The translations under genes and the position numbers were made by a program. A DNA stretch of 64,000 bases from Streptomyces sp. JHA26. Its GTDB lineage: Bacteria; Actinomycetota; Actinomycetes; Streptomycetales; Streptomycetaceae. This document shows, one piece after another, positions 1 through 8,089 of the stretch (position 1 is the first letter of the stretch; each line of letters opens with the position of its first letter). The stretch is taken from assembly GCF_002005565.1 (NCBI RefSeq), contig NZ_BDJC01000015.1:62001-126000 (forward strand). The letters run 5' to 3'. The notes beneath the pieces are model-generated. The model was not told the origin of the DNA, searched no databases, and saw only the letters and a program-made list of their open reading frames with translations.

Positions 1-925
1 GCGGGACGACGCCGAGACGCTCGTGTTCGCCTCGGGCATGGCCGCGATCTCCTCGGTGCTCTTCTCCCAGCTGCGCGCCGGGGACGTGGCCGTGCTGCCC
101 GACGACGGCTACCAGGCACTGCCGCTGGTCCGCGCCCAGCTGGAGACGTACGGCATCGAGGTGCGCACCGCGCCGACCGGCGGGGACGCCCAGCTCGGCC
201 TCCTGGACGGGGCGAAGCTGCTGTGGATCGAGACGCCCTCGAACCCGGGCCTCGACGTGTGCGACGTCCGGCGGCTCGTCGAGGCGGCACACGCGCGCGG
301 CGCCCTGGTCGCCGTCGACAACACGCTCGCCACACCGCTCGGGCAGCGCCCGCTGGAGCTCGGCGCCGACTTCTCCGTGGCCAGTGGGACCAAGCAGCTG
401 ACCGGCCACGGTGACATCCTGCTGGGGTACGTCACCGGTCGCGACGCCGAGGCCATGGCCGCCGTACGGCGCTGGCGCAAGATCGTCGGTGCCGTTCCCG
501 GTCCCATGGAGGCCTGGCTCGCGCACCGTTCGATCGCCACCCTCCAGCTGCGCGTCGACCGGCAGAACGCCACCGCGCTGAAGGTGGCCGAAGCCCTGCG
601 GGAGCGGCCCGAGGTGACGGACCTGCGGTATCCGGGCCTGCGCGACGACCCCTCGCACCAGGTCGCCTCTCGACAGATGCGGCGCTACGGGTGCGTCGTC
701 TCCTTCACGCTGCCCTCGCGCGCGCGTGCCGATCGTTTCCTCGAGGCCCTGCGGCTCGTGGACGACGCGACGAGCTTCGGCGGGGTGCGGTCCACGGCCG
801 AGCGGCGCGGGCGCTGGGGCGGTGACGCGGTACCGGAGGGCTTCATCCGCCTCTCGGTCGGTGCGGAGGATCCCGAGGACCTGGTGGCGGACCTGCTGCG
901 CGCGCTGGAGCGGTCGGCGGACTGA
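1..925 (+). CDS. PLP-dependent trans-sulfuration enzyme (cystathionine gamma-lyase/synthase family), 5' truncated
   Basis: The gene is cut by the window edge: the frame is open from base 2 and the first visible residues (RDDAETLVFASGMAAIS) are internal to the family. These fold-type I PLP enzymes make or cleave cystathionine in methionine/cysteine metabolism in the cytosol. The PLP-lysine region is visible as SVASGTKQLTGHGD, the counterpart of the family's S-x-T-K-x-x-x-G-H-x-D motif, and DNTLATP matches the usual phosphate-side loop. About 308 residues remain of the usual ~380. Lyase, synthase and O-acetylhomoserine sulfhydrylase cannot be separated by eye. A LysR regulator follows on the same strand. 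A strong inverted repeat lies directly after the stop codon. Confidence 0.85.
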   Translation, partial: RDDAETLVFASGMAAISSVLFSQLRAGDVAVLPDDGYQALPLVRAQLETYGIEVRTAPTGGDAQLGLLDGAKLLWIETPSNPGLDVCDVRRLVEAAHARGALVAVDNTLATPLGQRPLELGADFSVASGTKQLTGHGDILLGYVTGRDAEAMAAVRRWRKIVGAVPGPMEAWLAHRSIATLQLRVDRQNATALKVAEALRERPEVTDLRYPGLRDDPSHQVASRQMRRYGCVVSFTLPSRARADRFLEALRLVDDATSFGGVRSTAERRGRWGGDAVPEGFIRLSVGAEDPEDLVADLLRALERSAD

Positions 926-939
926 GCTCCTCCGTACGA

Positions 940-1005
940 CCGTTCGCCGTGTCCGGCCGGACACGGCGAACGGTCCGAGCCTCCCCCCTCGTGGCTCGGA
1001 CCGTT
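940..1005 (+). terminator. Two overlapping inverted repeats, terminator or attenuator
   Basis: A perfect 15-bp-arm hairpin with a 4-base loop (940-973) shares its right arm with a second one (left arm 969-981, right arm 993-1005, 13-bp arms). The second is followed by a short T-rich stretch. Because the arms overlap, only one can form at a time. The simplest role is termination of the PLP-enzyme transcript. Confidence 0.7.
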
Positions 1006-1046
1006 CTTTCGGTTCTGCGCGCGAAGAACCGCGCGACCAAGGCTAG

Positions 1047-1104
1047 TTGACTCTGTGTCAGTGTCCAATCACAGTAGCGACAGCGACCTATCGACATATT
1101 TATA
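1047..1104 (+). promoter_or_regulatory. Candidate promoter/operator region of the LysR gene
   Basis: This AT-richer stretch sits just upstream of the LysR start. It has a -35-like TTGACT (1047-1052), a short inverted repeat CTGTG...CACAG, and a dyad CTAT...ATAG with AT-rich centre (about 1089-1104). LysR regulators usually bind such T-N11-A dyads in their own promoter. There is no clear -10 at ideal spacing, so this is tentative. Confidence 0.3.
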
Positions 1105-1165
1105 GTTGAGCGCGGCCGGGGCCGGGAACGGCACCGGGAATGGCGGAGAAGGGGGGAGGCCTTCC

Positions 1166-2071
1166 GTGGATCTGGCCTTACTGCGCACGTTCGTGACCGT
1201 GCACCGGGCCGGTTCCTTCACCCGCGCCGCCGCCCTGCTCGGCCTCTCCCAGCCTGCCGTCACCTCGCAGATCCGCACCCTGGAGAGGCAGCTCGGCCGT
1301 CCCCTGTTCCTGCGGCAGGCCCGTGGCGTGACCCCGACGACCATCGGCGACGAACTCGCCCACAAGGCCGCCCCGCATCTCGACGCCCTGGTGGAGATCG
1401 CCGAGACCGGGACCGACGACGGCTCCTCGGCACGCACCCTGCATCTCGCCGGGCCACCCGAGTTCACCACCGAGCGGGCGCTGCCCGCGCTCGTGGAGCT
1501 CACCGACAAGGACGGGCAGGGCTTCGCGCTGCGCGCCACCTTCGGGAACGCCGAGGAGGTGCTGGAGGGGCTGGCCGCCGGACATCACGATCTGGCCATC
1601 GGCACCGCCCGGCCGCGTGGCGCCCTGCTCACGGCGACTCCGCTCTGCGACGAGGAGCACGTCCTGGTCGCCGCGCCCCGATGGGCCGCGCAGACCGGCG
1701 CCGAGGAGCCCCGCAGCACTTCGGCTGCGGACCTGGTGCACGTGCCCGTGGTCGAGGTGCACGAGTCACTGCCCTTCGTCACCCGGTACTGGGCATCCGT
1801 CTTCGACACCTGCCCCACCGCCCCGGGAACCGTCGTCGTCCCCGACCTGCGCGCGGTGCTCACCTGCGTGATCGCGGGCGCCGGACTGGCCGTGCTGCCC
1901 CGCTACCTGTGCGCCGACGCTCTGTCACACGGGGACGTCGTCGCCCTGCACGATCCTGCGGTGCCACCGCTGCGGACGTACTTCCTGATGGTGCGCGCCG
2001 GCACACTGGCGATGCCGCACATCGCCAGGGCCCACGAATGGCTGCTGCACGCGGCGGGGGACTGGAACTGA
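1166..2071 (+). CDS. LysR-family transcriptional regulator (TTA codon near start)
   Basis: This is a 301-residue LysR regulator: an N-terminal winged helix-turn-helix (LLRTFVTVHRAGSFTRAAALLGLSQPAVTSQI, residues about 4-35) followed by an effector-binding domain. The GTG at 1166 is preferred because a GGGGGAGGC ribosome site lies just upstream and the protein then begins VDLALLRTF, as family members do; a TTG at 1106 would add an unconserved Gly-rich tail. Codon 5 is TTA (1178-1180). TTA is very rare in Streptomyces and is read by the developmentally controlled bldA tRNA, so expression may be tied to development. The target is unknown; the upstream PLP enzyme is an obvious candidate. Confidence 0.88.
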   Translation: MDLALLRTFVTVHRAGSFTRAAALLGLSQPAVTSQIRTLERQLGRPLFLRQARGVTPTTIGDELAHKAAPHLDALVEIAETGTDDGSSARTLHLAGPPEFTTERALPALVELTDKDGQGFALRATFGNAEEVLEGLAAGHHDLAIGTARPRGALLTATPLCDEEHVLVAAPRWAAQTGAEEPRSTSAADLVHVPVVEVHESLPFVTRYWASVFDTCPTAPGTVVVPDLRAVLTCVIAGAGLAVLPRYLCADALSHGDVVALHDPAVPPLRTYFLMVRAGTLAMPHIARAHEWLLHAAGDWN

Positions 2072-2087
2072 GGCGGGCCCGATGCGA

Positions 2088-2103
2088 TGTTTCACGTGGA
2101 ACC
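2088..2103. other. parS-like site, one core mismatch
   Basis: TGTTTCACGTGGAACC matches the parS core GTTTCACGTGAAAC with a single A-to-G change. It is intergenic, between LysR and the NUDIX gene, and is the leftmost member of the ParB-site set in this window. Binding would be expected to be weaker than at perfect sites. Confidence 0.55.
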
Positions 2104-2123
2104 AGCCGGGCCACATTTCTCCC

Positions 2124-2606
2124 ATGACCGTCCGACCCGTGGTCAAGCGCACCGCCCGCGCCGTCCTCCTGGACGGCGACGATCTGATCCTGATCAAGCG
2201 CACCAAGCCCGGTGTCGATCCCTACTGGGTCACCCCCGGCGGCGGGGTCGAACCGGAGGACACGACTGTCGTCGACGCCCTGCACCGCGAGGTCTACGAG
2301 GAGCTGGGCGCCAAGATCACCGATGTGGTTCCCTGCTTCGTGGACACCGTGGAGCACATCGGCGAGGACGGTGGCGCGACCGGTGTGAAGGTGCAGCACT
2401 TCTTCGTCTGCCGTCTGGAATCCATGGACCCGGCGCTGCGGCACGGCCCCGAGATCGACGAGCCCACAGGCGAGTACGAGATCGTCCGGGTGCCGTTCAC
2501 CCGGGTCGGAATCGCCTCCGTCCACCTCGTGCCGCTGTCGTTGCGGCACTATCTGGACGGCAACATCGAGGGTGTGCGCGCGATGCACGCCCCCGACCTC
2601 GGCTGA
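2124..2606 (+). CDS. NUDIX hydrolase
   Basis: This is a 160-residue NUDIX pyrophosphohydrolase; such enzymes hydrolyse nucleoside diphosphates linked to another moiety. The Nudix box is visible as GGGVEPEDTT...HREVYEELGA. The metal-binding R-E-x-x-E-E core is intact, but the first glutamate of the classic G-x5-E-x7-REUxEExGU pattern reads as threonine. ATG 2124 (MTVRPVVKRTARAVLL) is chosen over ATG 2082, because the longer version would translate through the parS-like site. No strong ribosome site is seen. The substrate cannot be read from sequence. Confidence 0.85.
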   Translation: MTVRPVVKRTARAVLLDGDDLILIKRTKPGVDPYWVTPGGGVEPEDTTVVDALHREVYEELGAKITDVVPCFVDTVEHIGEDGGATGVKVQHFFVCRLESMDPALRHGPEIDEPTGEYEIVRVPFTRVGIASVHLVPLSLRHYLDGNIEGVRAMHAPDLG

Positions 2607-2751
2607 CACCCACGGATCCGGCCCGCCGGAGCGGGACGCCCACCAGGTGCCGGGGCACTGCACGCACTGCCATGACATGGCCAAAAGATCACACGTCCCC
2701 TCGCAAAGAGGTGGACGCGGACGGTTCCCGTCGGCCAGCCTGACCTGCGTG

Positions 2752-3615
2752 GTGACTCCTTCCCTTCTCTCTCTGCCGATCCGCCGTCTGACGCTCCGCG
2801 ATCTCACCGCCTGCGCCGACTTGTCCGAGGATCGGGGGTGGTCGCGTGAGGAACACAAATGGGGCTTCCTCCTCACCGCCGGGAAGGGCTACGGCACCGA
2901 CGACCCCGGGGGCGGCCTCGTCAGTGCCTGCACCGTCACCACGTACGGCCCCGTCGAGCGGCCGTCCCTCGCGGCCATCGGCATGGTGCTGGTCGCCGAG
3001 CGGTACGCCCGCCAGGGCGTGGGACGCCGGCTGATGCGCCACGTCCTCTCGGCTCAAGGCACCACCCCGCTGACGCTGCACGCGACCTCGAACGGCCGCC
3101 CGCTCTACGAGGAGCTCGGCTTCAAGTGCACCGGCGGGGCGGAGATGGTGCGGGGGCGCTTCATCCCGGGTGGGCCCGAGCCGCGGATCGCCACCCGGGC
3201 GGCCACCGCGGAGGACCTCACCGCCATCCTCCGGCTCGACGAGGAGGTCTTCGGCGCCGACCGCACCCACATCATCACGCGCCTGCCCGCCTTCGCCGAC
3301 CAGCTGCGCGTGGCCGAGGAGGCGGGCCGGCTCATCGGTTACGCCGCCGCCTGGCCCAACATGGACACCCATGTCGTGGGCCCGCTGATCGCCCGCGACA
3401 CCGAGACGGCCAAGGCGCTCATCGCCTCTCTCGCCGCCCGGACCGACCGGCCGCTGCGCACCGACATCGACGTACGGCACGAGGAACTGCTGGCGTGGGT
3501 GAAGGAGCGCGGCCTCGCTACGCTCTCCACGAGCGCGGTCATGACGTACGGGATCACGGAGCTGCCCGGGGACTGGACCCGGCGGTTCGCTCCCCTGACC
3601 GTGGCGGCGGGCTGA
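2752..3615 (+). CDS. GNAT family N-acetyltransferase, two-domain
   Basis: This 287-residue protein carries an N-terminal GNAT fold; the acetyl-CoA motif A reads GMVLVAERYARQGVGRRLM (about residues 80-100), with the R/Q-x-x-G-x-G/A loop as RQGVGR. A second, weaker GNAT-like half follows from about residue 145 (IATRAATAEDLTAILRLDEEVFG). The start is uncertain: adjacent GTG codons lie at 2749 and 2752 with no strong ribosome site. It runs towards the GlcG-like gene, with the two stops 28 bp apart. The acceptor substrate is unknown. Confidence 0.75.
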   Translation: MTPSLLSLPIRRLTLRDLTACADLSEDRGWSREEHKWGFLLTAGKGYGTDDPGGGLVSACTVTTYGPVERPSLAAIGMVLVAERYARQGVGRRLMRHVLSAQGTTPLTLHATSNGRPLYEELGFKCTGGAEMVRGRFIPGGPEPRIATRAATAEDLTAILRLDEEVFGADRTHIITRLPAFADQLRVAEEAGRLIGYAAAWPNMDTHVVGPLIARDTETAKALIASLAARTDRPLRTDIDVRHEELLAWVKERGLATLSTSAVMTYGITELPGDWTRRFAPLTVAAG

Positions 3616-3643
3616 CGTCTGCGCCGAACGGCGGTGCGCGCCG

Positions 3644-4072
3644 TCAGGCGAGGGTGTCCACTGCGGCCGTGGCGAAGGCGTGGTCCTGCTCCGGTGCTCC
3701 GCCGCCGACCCCGATCGCCCCGATCAGACGGCCGCCCCGGCGCACCGGCACGCCGCCCGCGATGAACAGCAGCGGTCGGTCGAGTGCGGTGGGCAGGGTG
3801 TGGAACAGACCCCCGGGCTGTACGGCGTCGACGAGGTCGGCGGTGGGGGCGTCCAGCTGGAGCGCCGTGTAGGCCTTGCGTGTGCTGGTCTCCCCGGAGA
3901 TCAGCACGGCGCGGTCGTCCCGCCGGAAGGCGAGCAGGTGACCACCGGCGTCGAGGACGGTGACGCTGACGGTGACCCCGGCGGCCTCGGCGGCGCGGTG
4001 GGCCGCTGCGACGAGGCTCTCGGCGTCCTGGATGGACAGCGGGGCGACGGCGGTGCTGGTGGTCGTGGTCAT
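3644..4072 (-). CDS. GlcG/HbpS family heme-binding-type protein
   Basis: This 142-residue protein has the GlcG/HbpS fold: helices around LVAAAHRAAEAAGVTVSVTVLDAGGHLLAFRRDD, then STRKAYTALQLD, and the glycine-rich end GGVPVRRGGRLIGAIGVGGG. Known relatives include the extracellular heme-binding HbpS of Streptomyces and proteins of unknown function beside glycolate genes. No signal peptide is seen. An AAGGAG ribosome site sits just before ATG. It lies downstream of an MFS exporter gene on the same strand (121-bp gap), possibly as one unit. Confidence 0.75.
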   Translation of the reverse strand: MTTTTSTAVAPLSIQDAESLVAAAHRAAEAAGVTVSVTVLDAGGHLLAFRRDDRAVLISGETSTRKAYTALQLDAPTADLVDAVQPGGLFHTLPTALDRPLLFIAGGVPVRRGGRLIGAIGVGGGAPEQDHAFATAAVDTLA

Positions 4073-4193
4073 GGGGGTTCTCCTTGGTTGTCACTGGTGG
4101 CGCTGCACCTCGTTCGGAACGAGGTGGTGTGAGGCCGCTGATCGCGGGGACGGCCCTGGCCCCGCGTCGCGGCGTCCCGGTCGCCCGGGTGGT

Positions 4194-5402
4194 TCAGTGG
4201 GTCACGGCGGTCCGCTGTTCGTCGGCCACGGAGCCCGCGACGACGGCGCTGGGCGTGTCGTCGTGCCGCTCGAGCACGGCCGAGACGACGGCGAGGGCCA
4301 GGGCCGCGGCGGCGAGGCCGGCGCCGACCCAGTTGGGCGCGGTGTAGCCGAAGCCCGCGGCGATGACGACACCGCCGAGCCAGGCGGACAGCGCGTTGCC
4401 GAGGTTGAAGGCGCCGATGTTCACGGCCGAGGCCAGCGTCGGGGCGCCGTGCGCGTGGTCGAGGACGCGCTTCTGCAGCGGCGGCACGGTGGCGAAGCCC
4501 AGGGCACCGATCAGGACGATCGTCACCGCCGCCGTGACCTTGTTGTGCGCGGTGAGCGTGAAGAGGGCGAGAACGACGGCCAGGGCGCCCAGCGAGACGT
4601 ACAGCATGGGCATCAGGGCGCGGTCGGCGAACCGGCCTCCGACGAGGTTGCCACCGACCATGCCCAGTCCGAAGAGGACCAGCAGCCAGGTGACCGAACC
4701 GTCGGCGAAGCCCGTGACGTGCGTCATCATCGGCGCGATGTACGTGATGGCCGCGAAGACGCCACCGAAACCGAGGACGGTCATCGCCATCGCGAGGAGG
4801 ACCTGGACGTTCTTGAAGGCGGCGAGCTCGTGCCGCAGCCGCACGCCCTCCGGCTTGGGCATGTCGGGGACCAGTTTGGCGACACCGGCCAGGCCGATGA
4901 CACCGAGCGCGGCGACGAGGGCGAAGGTGACGCGCCAACCGACCGACTGCCCGACCAGCGTGCCCAGGGGAACTCCCACGACGTTGGCGACGGTCAGCCC
5001 GGTGAACATCATCGCGATCGCCCCGGCCTTCTTGTGCGGGGCGACCAGATCGGCCGCGACGACCGAGCCGATGCCGAAGAAGGCGCCGTGGGCGAGGGAG
5101 GCGACCACGCGCCCGATCAGCATGACGGAGAACGCGGGAGCCAGGGCGGAGAGCAGGTTGCCGACGATGAACAGACCCATCAGCAGCATCAGCATCCGCT
5201 TGCGCGGAACCCTGGTGCCGAGCACGGTCATCAGCGGGGCGCCGAACATCACGCCGAGCGCGTAGCCGGTCACCAGGAAGCCGGCGGTGGGGATGGAGAC
5301 CCCGTAGTCGCTCGCGACCTCGGGCAACAAACCCATGATCACGAACTCGGTCGTTCCGATCCCGAAGGCCCCGATCGCGAGGGCCAGAAGCGCGAGAGGC
5401 AT
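4194..5402 (-). CDS. MFS transporter, AraJ/YdhP-type drug or sugar efflux
   Basis: This is a 402-residue, 12-helix major facilitator beginning MPLALLALAIGAFGIGTTEFVIMGLLPEV, a start typical of the AraJ/YdhP/arabinose-efflux branch. The loop signature LGTRVPRKRML lies between helices 2 and 3. ATG 5402 is used because the preceding in-frame segment is not conserved and overlaps the promoter region. The gene diverges from a MarR regulator, with an 8-bp-arm palindrome between them, the classical arrangement for a MarR-controlled efflux pump. The substrate is unknown. Confidence 0.85.
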   Translation of the reverse strand: MPLALLALAIGAFGIGTTEFVIMGLLPEVASDYGVSIPTAGFLVTGYALGVMFGAPLMTVLGTRVPRKRMLMLLMGLFIVGNLLSALAPAFSVMLIGRVVASLAHGAFFGIGSVVAADLVAPHKKAGAIAMMFTGLTVANVVGVPLGTLVGQSVGWRVTFALVAALGVIGLAGVAKLVPDMPKPEGVRLRHELAAFKNVQVLLAMAMTVLGFGGVFAAITYIAPMMTHVTGFADGSVTWLLVLFGLGMVGGNLVGGRFADRALMPMLYVSLGALAVVLALFTLTAHNKVTAAVTIVLIGALGFATVPPLQKRVLDHAHGAPTLASAVNIGAFNLGNALSAWLGGVVIAAGFGYTAPNWVGAGLAAAALALAVVSAVLERHDDTPSAVVAGSVADEQRTAVTH

Positions 5403-5454
5403 GGGGTGAACCTTCCCAGGAGATTGCAGGAGCGCTTTGCGTGCGTTCACAATA

Positions 5455-5479
5455 GTTGCACACGCGGGTTATGTGCAAC
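5455..5479. promoter_or_regulatory. Candidate MarR operator between MFS and marR genes
   Basis: A perfect inverted repeat, GTTGCACA and TGTGCAAC separated by 9 bp, lies in the 137-bp divergent intergenic region. Its size and AT-richer centre fit a MarR dimer site that could silence both genes. No experimental match is claimed. Confidence 0.55.
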
Positions 5480-5539
5480 CGCCGTAAATTGCGGCTCTGG
5501 TCTACCCTTGTCTCAGCCGCTCCGGGACGGAGGAACCAC

Positions 5540-6004
5540 ATGACAGCGACGGACCCCGCGCTCACCGCCCTCTCCCAGGGCTGGTGCGCCCTCTCCCTGC
5601 TGCACGGGAGGATCGAGGCCCACATCGAGCGCGCCCTGCAGGCCGGACACGACCTGAGCGTGCGTGAGTACTCCCTGCTCGACGTGCTCAGCCGGCAGCA
5701 CGACGGTGACGGAGGCCATCTGCAGATGAAGCAGGTCGCCGACGCCGTCGTCCTCAGCCAGAGCGCCACCACCCGTCTGGTCACCCGACTCGAGGACCGC
5801 GGGCTGCTCGAGCGCTACCTGTGCCCCACCGACCGTCGCGGCATCTACACCAACGTCACCGCCGAGGGTCTGGAGCTGCTGGACGCGGCACGGCCCACCA
5901 ATGACGCCGCCCTGCGCGAGGCTCTCGACGAGGCGGCCAAGAACCCCGACCTGGCTCCGCTGGTCCGGGCGGTGGAGACGCTCAAGGCACCGGTGCCCGC
6001 ATGA
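5540..6004 (+). CDS. MarR-family transcriptional regulator
   Basis: This is a 154-residue MarR protein. The winged helix region reads MKQVADAVVLSQSATTRLVTRLEDRGLLERYLCPTDRRGIYTNVT, with recognition helix SQSATTRLV and wing DRRGIY. The ATG follows GGAGGAACC at good spacing. It is divergent from the MFS efflux gene and probably represses it until a ligand, often a phenolic or drug-like compound, binds. A perfect hairpin terminator follows the stop. Confidence 0.9.
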   Translation: MTATDPALTALSQGWCALSLLHGRIEAHIERALQAGHDLSVREYSLLDVLSRQHDGDGGHLQMKQVADAVVLSQSATTRLVTRLEDRGLLERYLCPTDRRGIYTNVTAEGLELLDAARPTNDAALREALDEAAKNPDLAPLVRAVETLKAPVPA

Positions 6005-6006
6005 CC

Positions 6007-6037
6007 GAAGCGGCGCGGACCGTGTCCGCGCCGCTTC
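6007..6037 (+). terminator. Hairpin terminator after marR
   Basis: Perfect 14-bp arms (GAAGCGGCGCGGAC / GTCCGCGCCGCTTC) with a 3-base loop, immediately after the marR stop. It separates marR from the following GNAT gene. Confidence 0.75.
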
Positions 6038-6057
6038 TGCCCGCATAGGGTGCGGTC

Positions 6058-6510
6058 ATGGGAGATCTTGAAATACGGCGCATCGCCGAGGACGACATCC
6101 CCGCGGTCGTCGCGATGCTCGCCGACGACCCGCTGGGCGCCCGGCGCGAGTCACCGGATGACCTGAGTCCCTACTTCGCCGCCTTCGAACGGCTCAGTAC
6201 CGACCCTCACCAGCACCTGGTCGTCGCCGTCCGCGAGGGCCGCGTCGTCGGCACGCTCCAGCTGACCGTCGTGCCCGGCCTCTCCCGGCGCGGTGCGACA
6301 CGAGCGATCATCGAAGGCGTGCGCATCCACGCCGACGAACGGGGCGGCGGCCTGGGGACCCGGCTCATCGAGTGGGCCGTCGCCGAGTCGCGTCGACAGG
6401 GATGCCACCTGGTCCAGCTCACCTCCGACAAGACCCGTACGGACGCCCACCGCTTCTACGAACGCCTCGGTTTCTCGGCCTCGCACACGGGCTTCAAGCT
6501 CGAGCTCTGA
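6058..6510 (+). CDS. GNAT family N-acetyltransferase
   Basis: This 150-residue single-domain GNAT begins MGDLEIRRIAEDDIPAVVAML. Motif A is VRIHADERGGGLGTRLIEWA, with the R-G-x-G-x-G loop (RGGGLG) that holds acetyl-CoA pyrophosphate. The C-terminal half, HRFYERLGFSASHTGFKLEL, is the standard final strand region. The substrate is unknown. It converges on the serine hydrolase gene, with a perfect parS site between the two stops. Confidence 0.85.
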   Translation: MGDLEIRRIAEDDIPAVVAMLADDPLGARRESPDDLSPYFAAFERLSTDPHQHLVVAVREGRVVGTLQLTVVPGLSRRGATRAIIEGVRIHADERGGGLGTRLIEWAVAESRRQGCHLVQLTSDKTRTDAHRFYERLGFSASHTGFKLEL

Positions 6511-6533
6511 CGGGTGCCCCGGGGCCCGTGCGC

Positions 6534-6549
6534 TGTTTCACGTGAAACA
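6534..6549. other. parS site, perfect, within a 28-bp palindrome
   Basis: TGTTTCACGTGAAACA is the full 16-bp consensus. Symmetry continues six bases on each side, giving a perfect 28-bp palindrome at 6528-6555 between two convergent stop codons. It is a ParB nucleation site; the longer stem may also act as a bidirectional terminator. Confidence 0.93.
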
Positions 6550-6575
6550 GCGCACATCCCGATCACCGACGACGC

Positions 6576-7961
6576 CTATCCGACGCCTCGCCACCCCTCC
6601 GGGTCCACCCCTCCCGGCACACAGGCCCCTTCGTCATAGGGCCGGCGGGTGAAGACGAACGACCCGAGGTCCAGGTGGCTCACCGCCCCGTCCGGACGCC
6701 GCACGGCCCGCAGCAGCTCACCGGCGTAGTAACCCTCCAGCCCCGTCCAGGTACCGTCACCGTTGCCCCGGAAGCGCGAGCGGCGGCCCTGACCCGACAG
6801 CGGCTCCAGCGAGACTCCCCCCTCGGGTGTCAGCCGCAGCACGAAGGCATGCGTTCCCCAGTACCACTGCCCGGTCAGCTCCAGCACGGAGGCGTCGACG
6901 TCCGGCAGCGGTCGCCACGGCTCCGGGATCCGCGGTTCGGCCTCGGCGACGATCCGTACGAGATCGGCTCCCACCCCGGCCGTCAGCGGGCCGGAGGTGC
7001 AGTTGGTCAGGACGACCGCCGCCACGTCGTCCTCGACGCCGATGGTGAGGTTGGCCAGGAACCCCGGCAGGGAGCCGGAGTGACCCACCAGCAGCCGCCC
7101 GTTCCGGTGCTGGATCTGCAGACCCAGCCCGTACGTCACACCGTCCGCCACATCCGCGGCCTCGGCCGGTGCCGCGGGCGTCCGCATCTCCCGCACCGTC
7201 TCGGCGCTCAGCACCTTGTCGTCGCCCCGCGTCAGGAAGGCGGCGAACCGTGCCAGGTCTCCGGTGGTGGACCAGAGCTGCCCGGCCGGAGCCATCCGCC
7301 CGAGGTCCTCGACAGGTTCCGCCAGCATCACGTCGGCCCACGGATGGACCGCCCAACCTCCGGCGTGGGGTGCCTGCGGACGCGTGGTCGTACGGTCCAG
7401 GCCCAGCGGCTCCAGCACCTCCCGCCGCAGCACCTCCTCCCACGGAGCGCCACGCAGTCGCTCGACCAGCGCGCCGAGCAGGGTGTAACCGGGGTTCGAG
7501 TAGTGGTGCCGACGGCCCACCGGGTGCAGAAGGGGCCGTTCACCCAGCACATCGGCCAGCTCGGGGCGCAGAGAGCCGGGGGTCCGTTCCCACCACGGCC
7601 CGGGAGATTCGGCGGCCAGGCCCCCGGTGTGGGCGAGGAGTCCGGCGATCGTCGCCTCCCCCGCTCCCGTGCCCGGCAGGTGCTTCTCCAGCCGGTCCCC
7701 GAGGTCGAGCATGCCCTCGTCGCGCAGCCGCAGGACGAGAACGGCGGTGAAGGTCTTGGTGATCGAGCCGATCCTGTACTGCACGTTCTCGTCCGGTCCG
7801 TGCCCGTCCACCGACGTCCGCGCCCCGTGCCACACGGTCCGCCCGTCCCGCACCACCGCGGCGACGAGCGACGGCGCGCGTCCTTCGGCCTGGGCGACGG
7901 CGATCCTGTGCAACAGCGCCCGGCGGGTGGCGGGGAGCAGCTCTTCCTGAGGTGTCGTCAT
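6576..7961 (-). CDS. Serine hydrolase, beta-lactamase/esterase (class C-like) family
   Basis: This 461-residue protein has the serine beta-lactamase/DD-peptidase fold. The catalytic SxxK is SITK at 66-69, the second motif is YSN at 154-156, and the third is GHSGSLPG near 285. These match the S-x-x-K, Y-x-N and H-x-G motifs of class C beta-lactamases and EstB-type esterases. No signal peptide is visible, which favours a cytosolic esterase or peptidase over a secreted beta-lactamase. A ~100-residue C-terminal lipocalin-like extension (LELTGQWYWGTHAFVLRLTPEGG) follows. ATG 7961 is preferred to 7982. Confidence 0.85.
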   Translation of the reverse strand: MTTPQEELLPATRRALLHRIAVAQAEGRAPSLVAAVVRDGRTVWHGARTSVDGHGPDENVQYRIGSITKTFTAVLVLRLRDEGMLDLGDRLEKHLPGTGAGEATIAGLLAHTGGLAAESPGPWWERTPGSLRPELADVLGERPLLHPVGRRHHYSNPGYTLLGALVERLRGAPWEEVLRREVLEPLGLDRTTTRPQAPHAGGWAVHPWADVMLAEPVEDLGRMAPAGQLWSTTGDLARFAAFLTRGDDKVLSAETVREMRTPAAPAEAADVADGVTYGLGLQIQHRNGRLLVGHSGSLPGFLANLTIGVEDDVAAVVLTNCTSGPLTAGVGADLVRIVAEAEPRIPEPWRPLPDVDASVLELTGQWYWGTHAFVLRLTPEGGVSLEPLSGQGRRSRFRGNGDGTWTGLEGYYAGELLRAVRRPDGAVSHLDLGSFVFTRRPYDEGACVPGGVDPEGWRGVG

Positions 7962-8089
7962 GCCCCCAGTCCACCGGGCCATACATCGTGCGTCGAACTG
8001 TTTTCCCCTGACCGGCCGCAGGATCTCGCATCGCGCGACGTGCTGGTCTCAGCCGACGGACGGTACCGACCCGGCTCTTCGAGCTCGCG

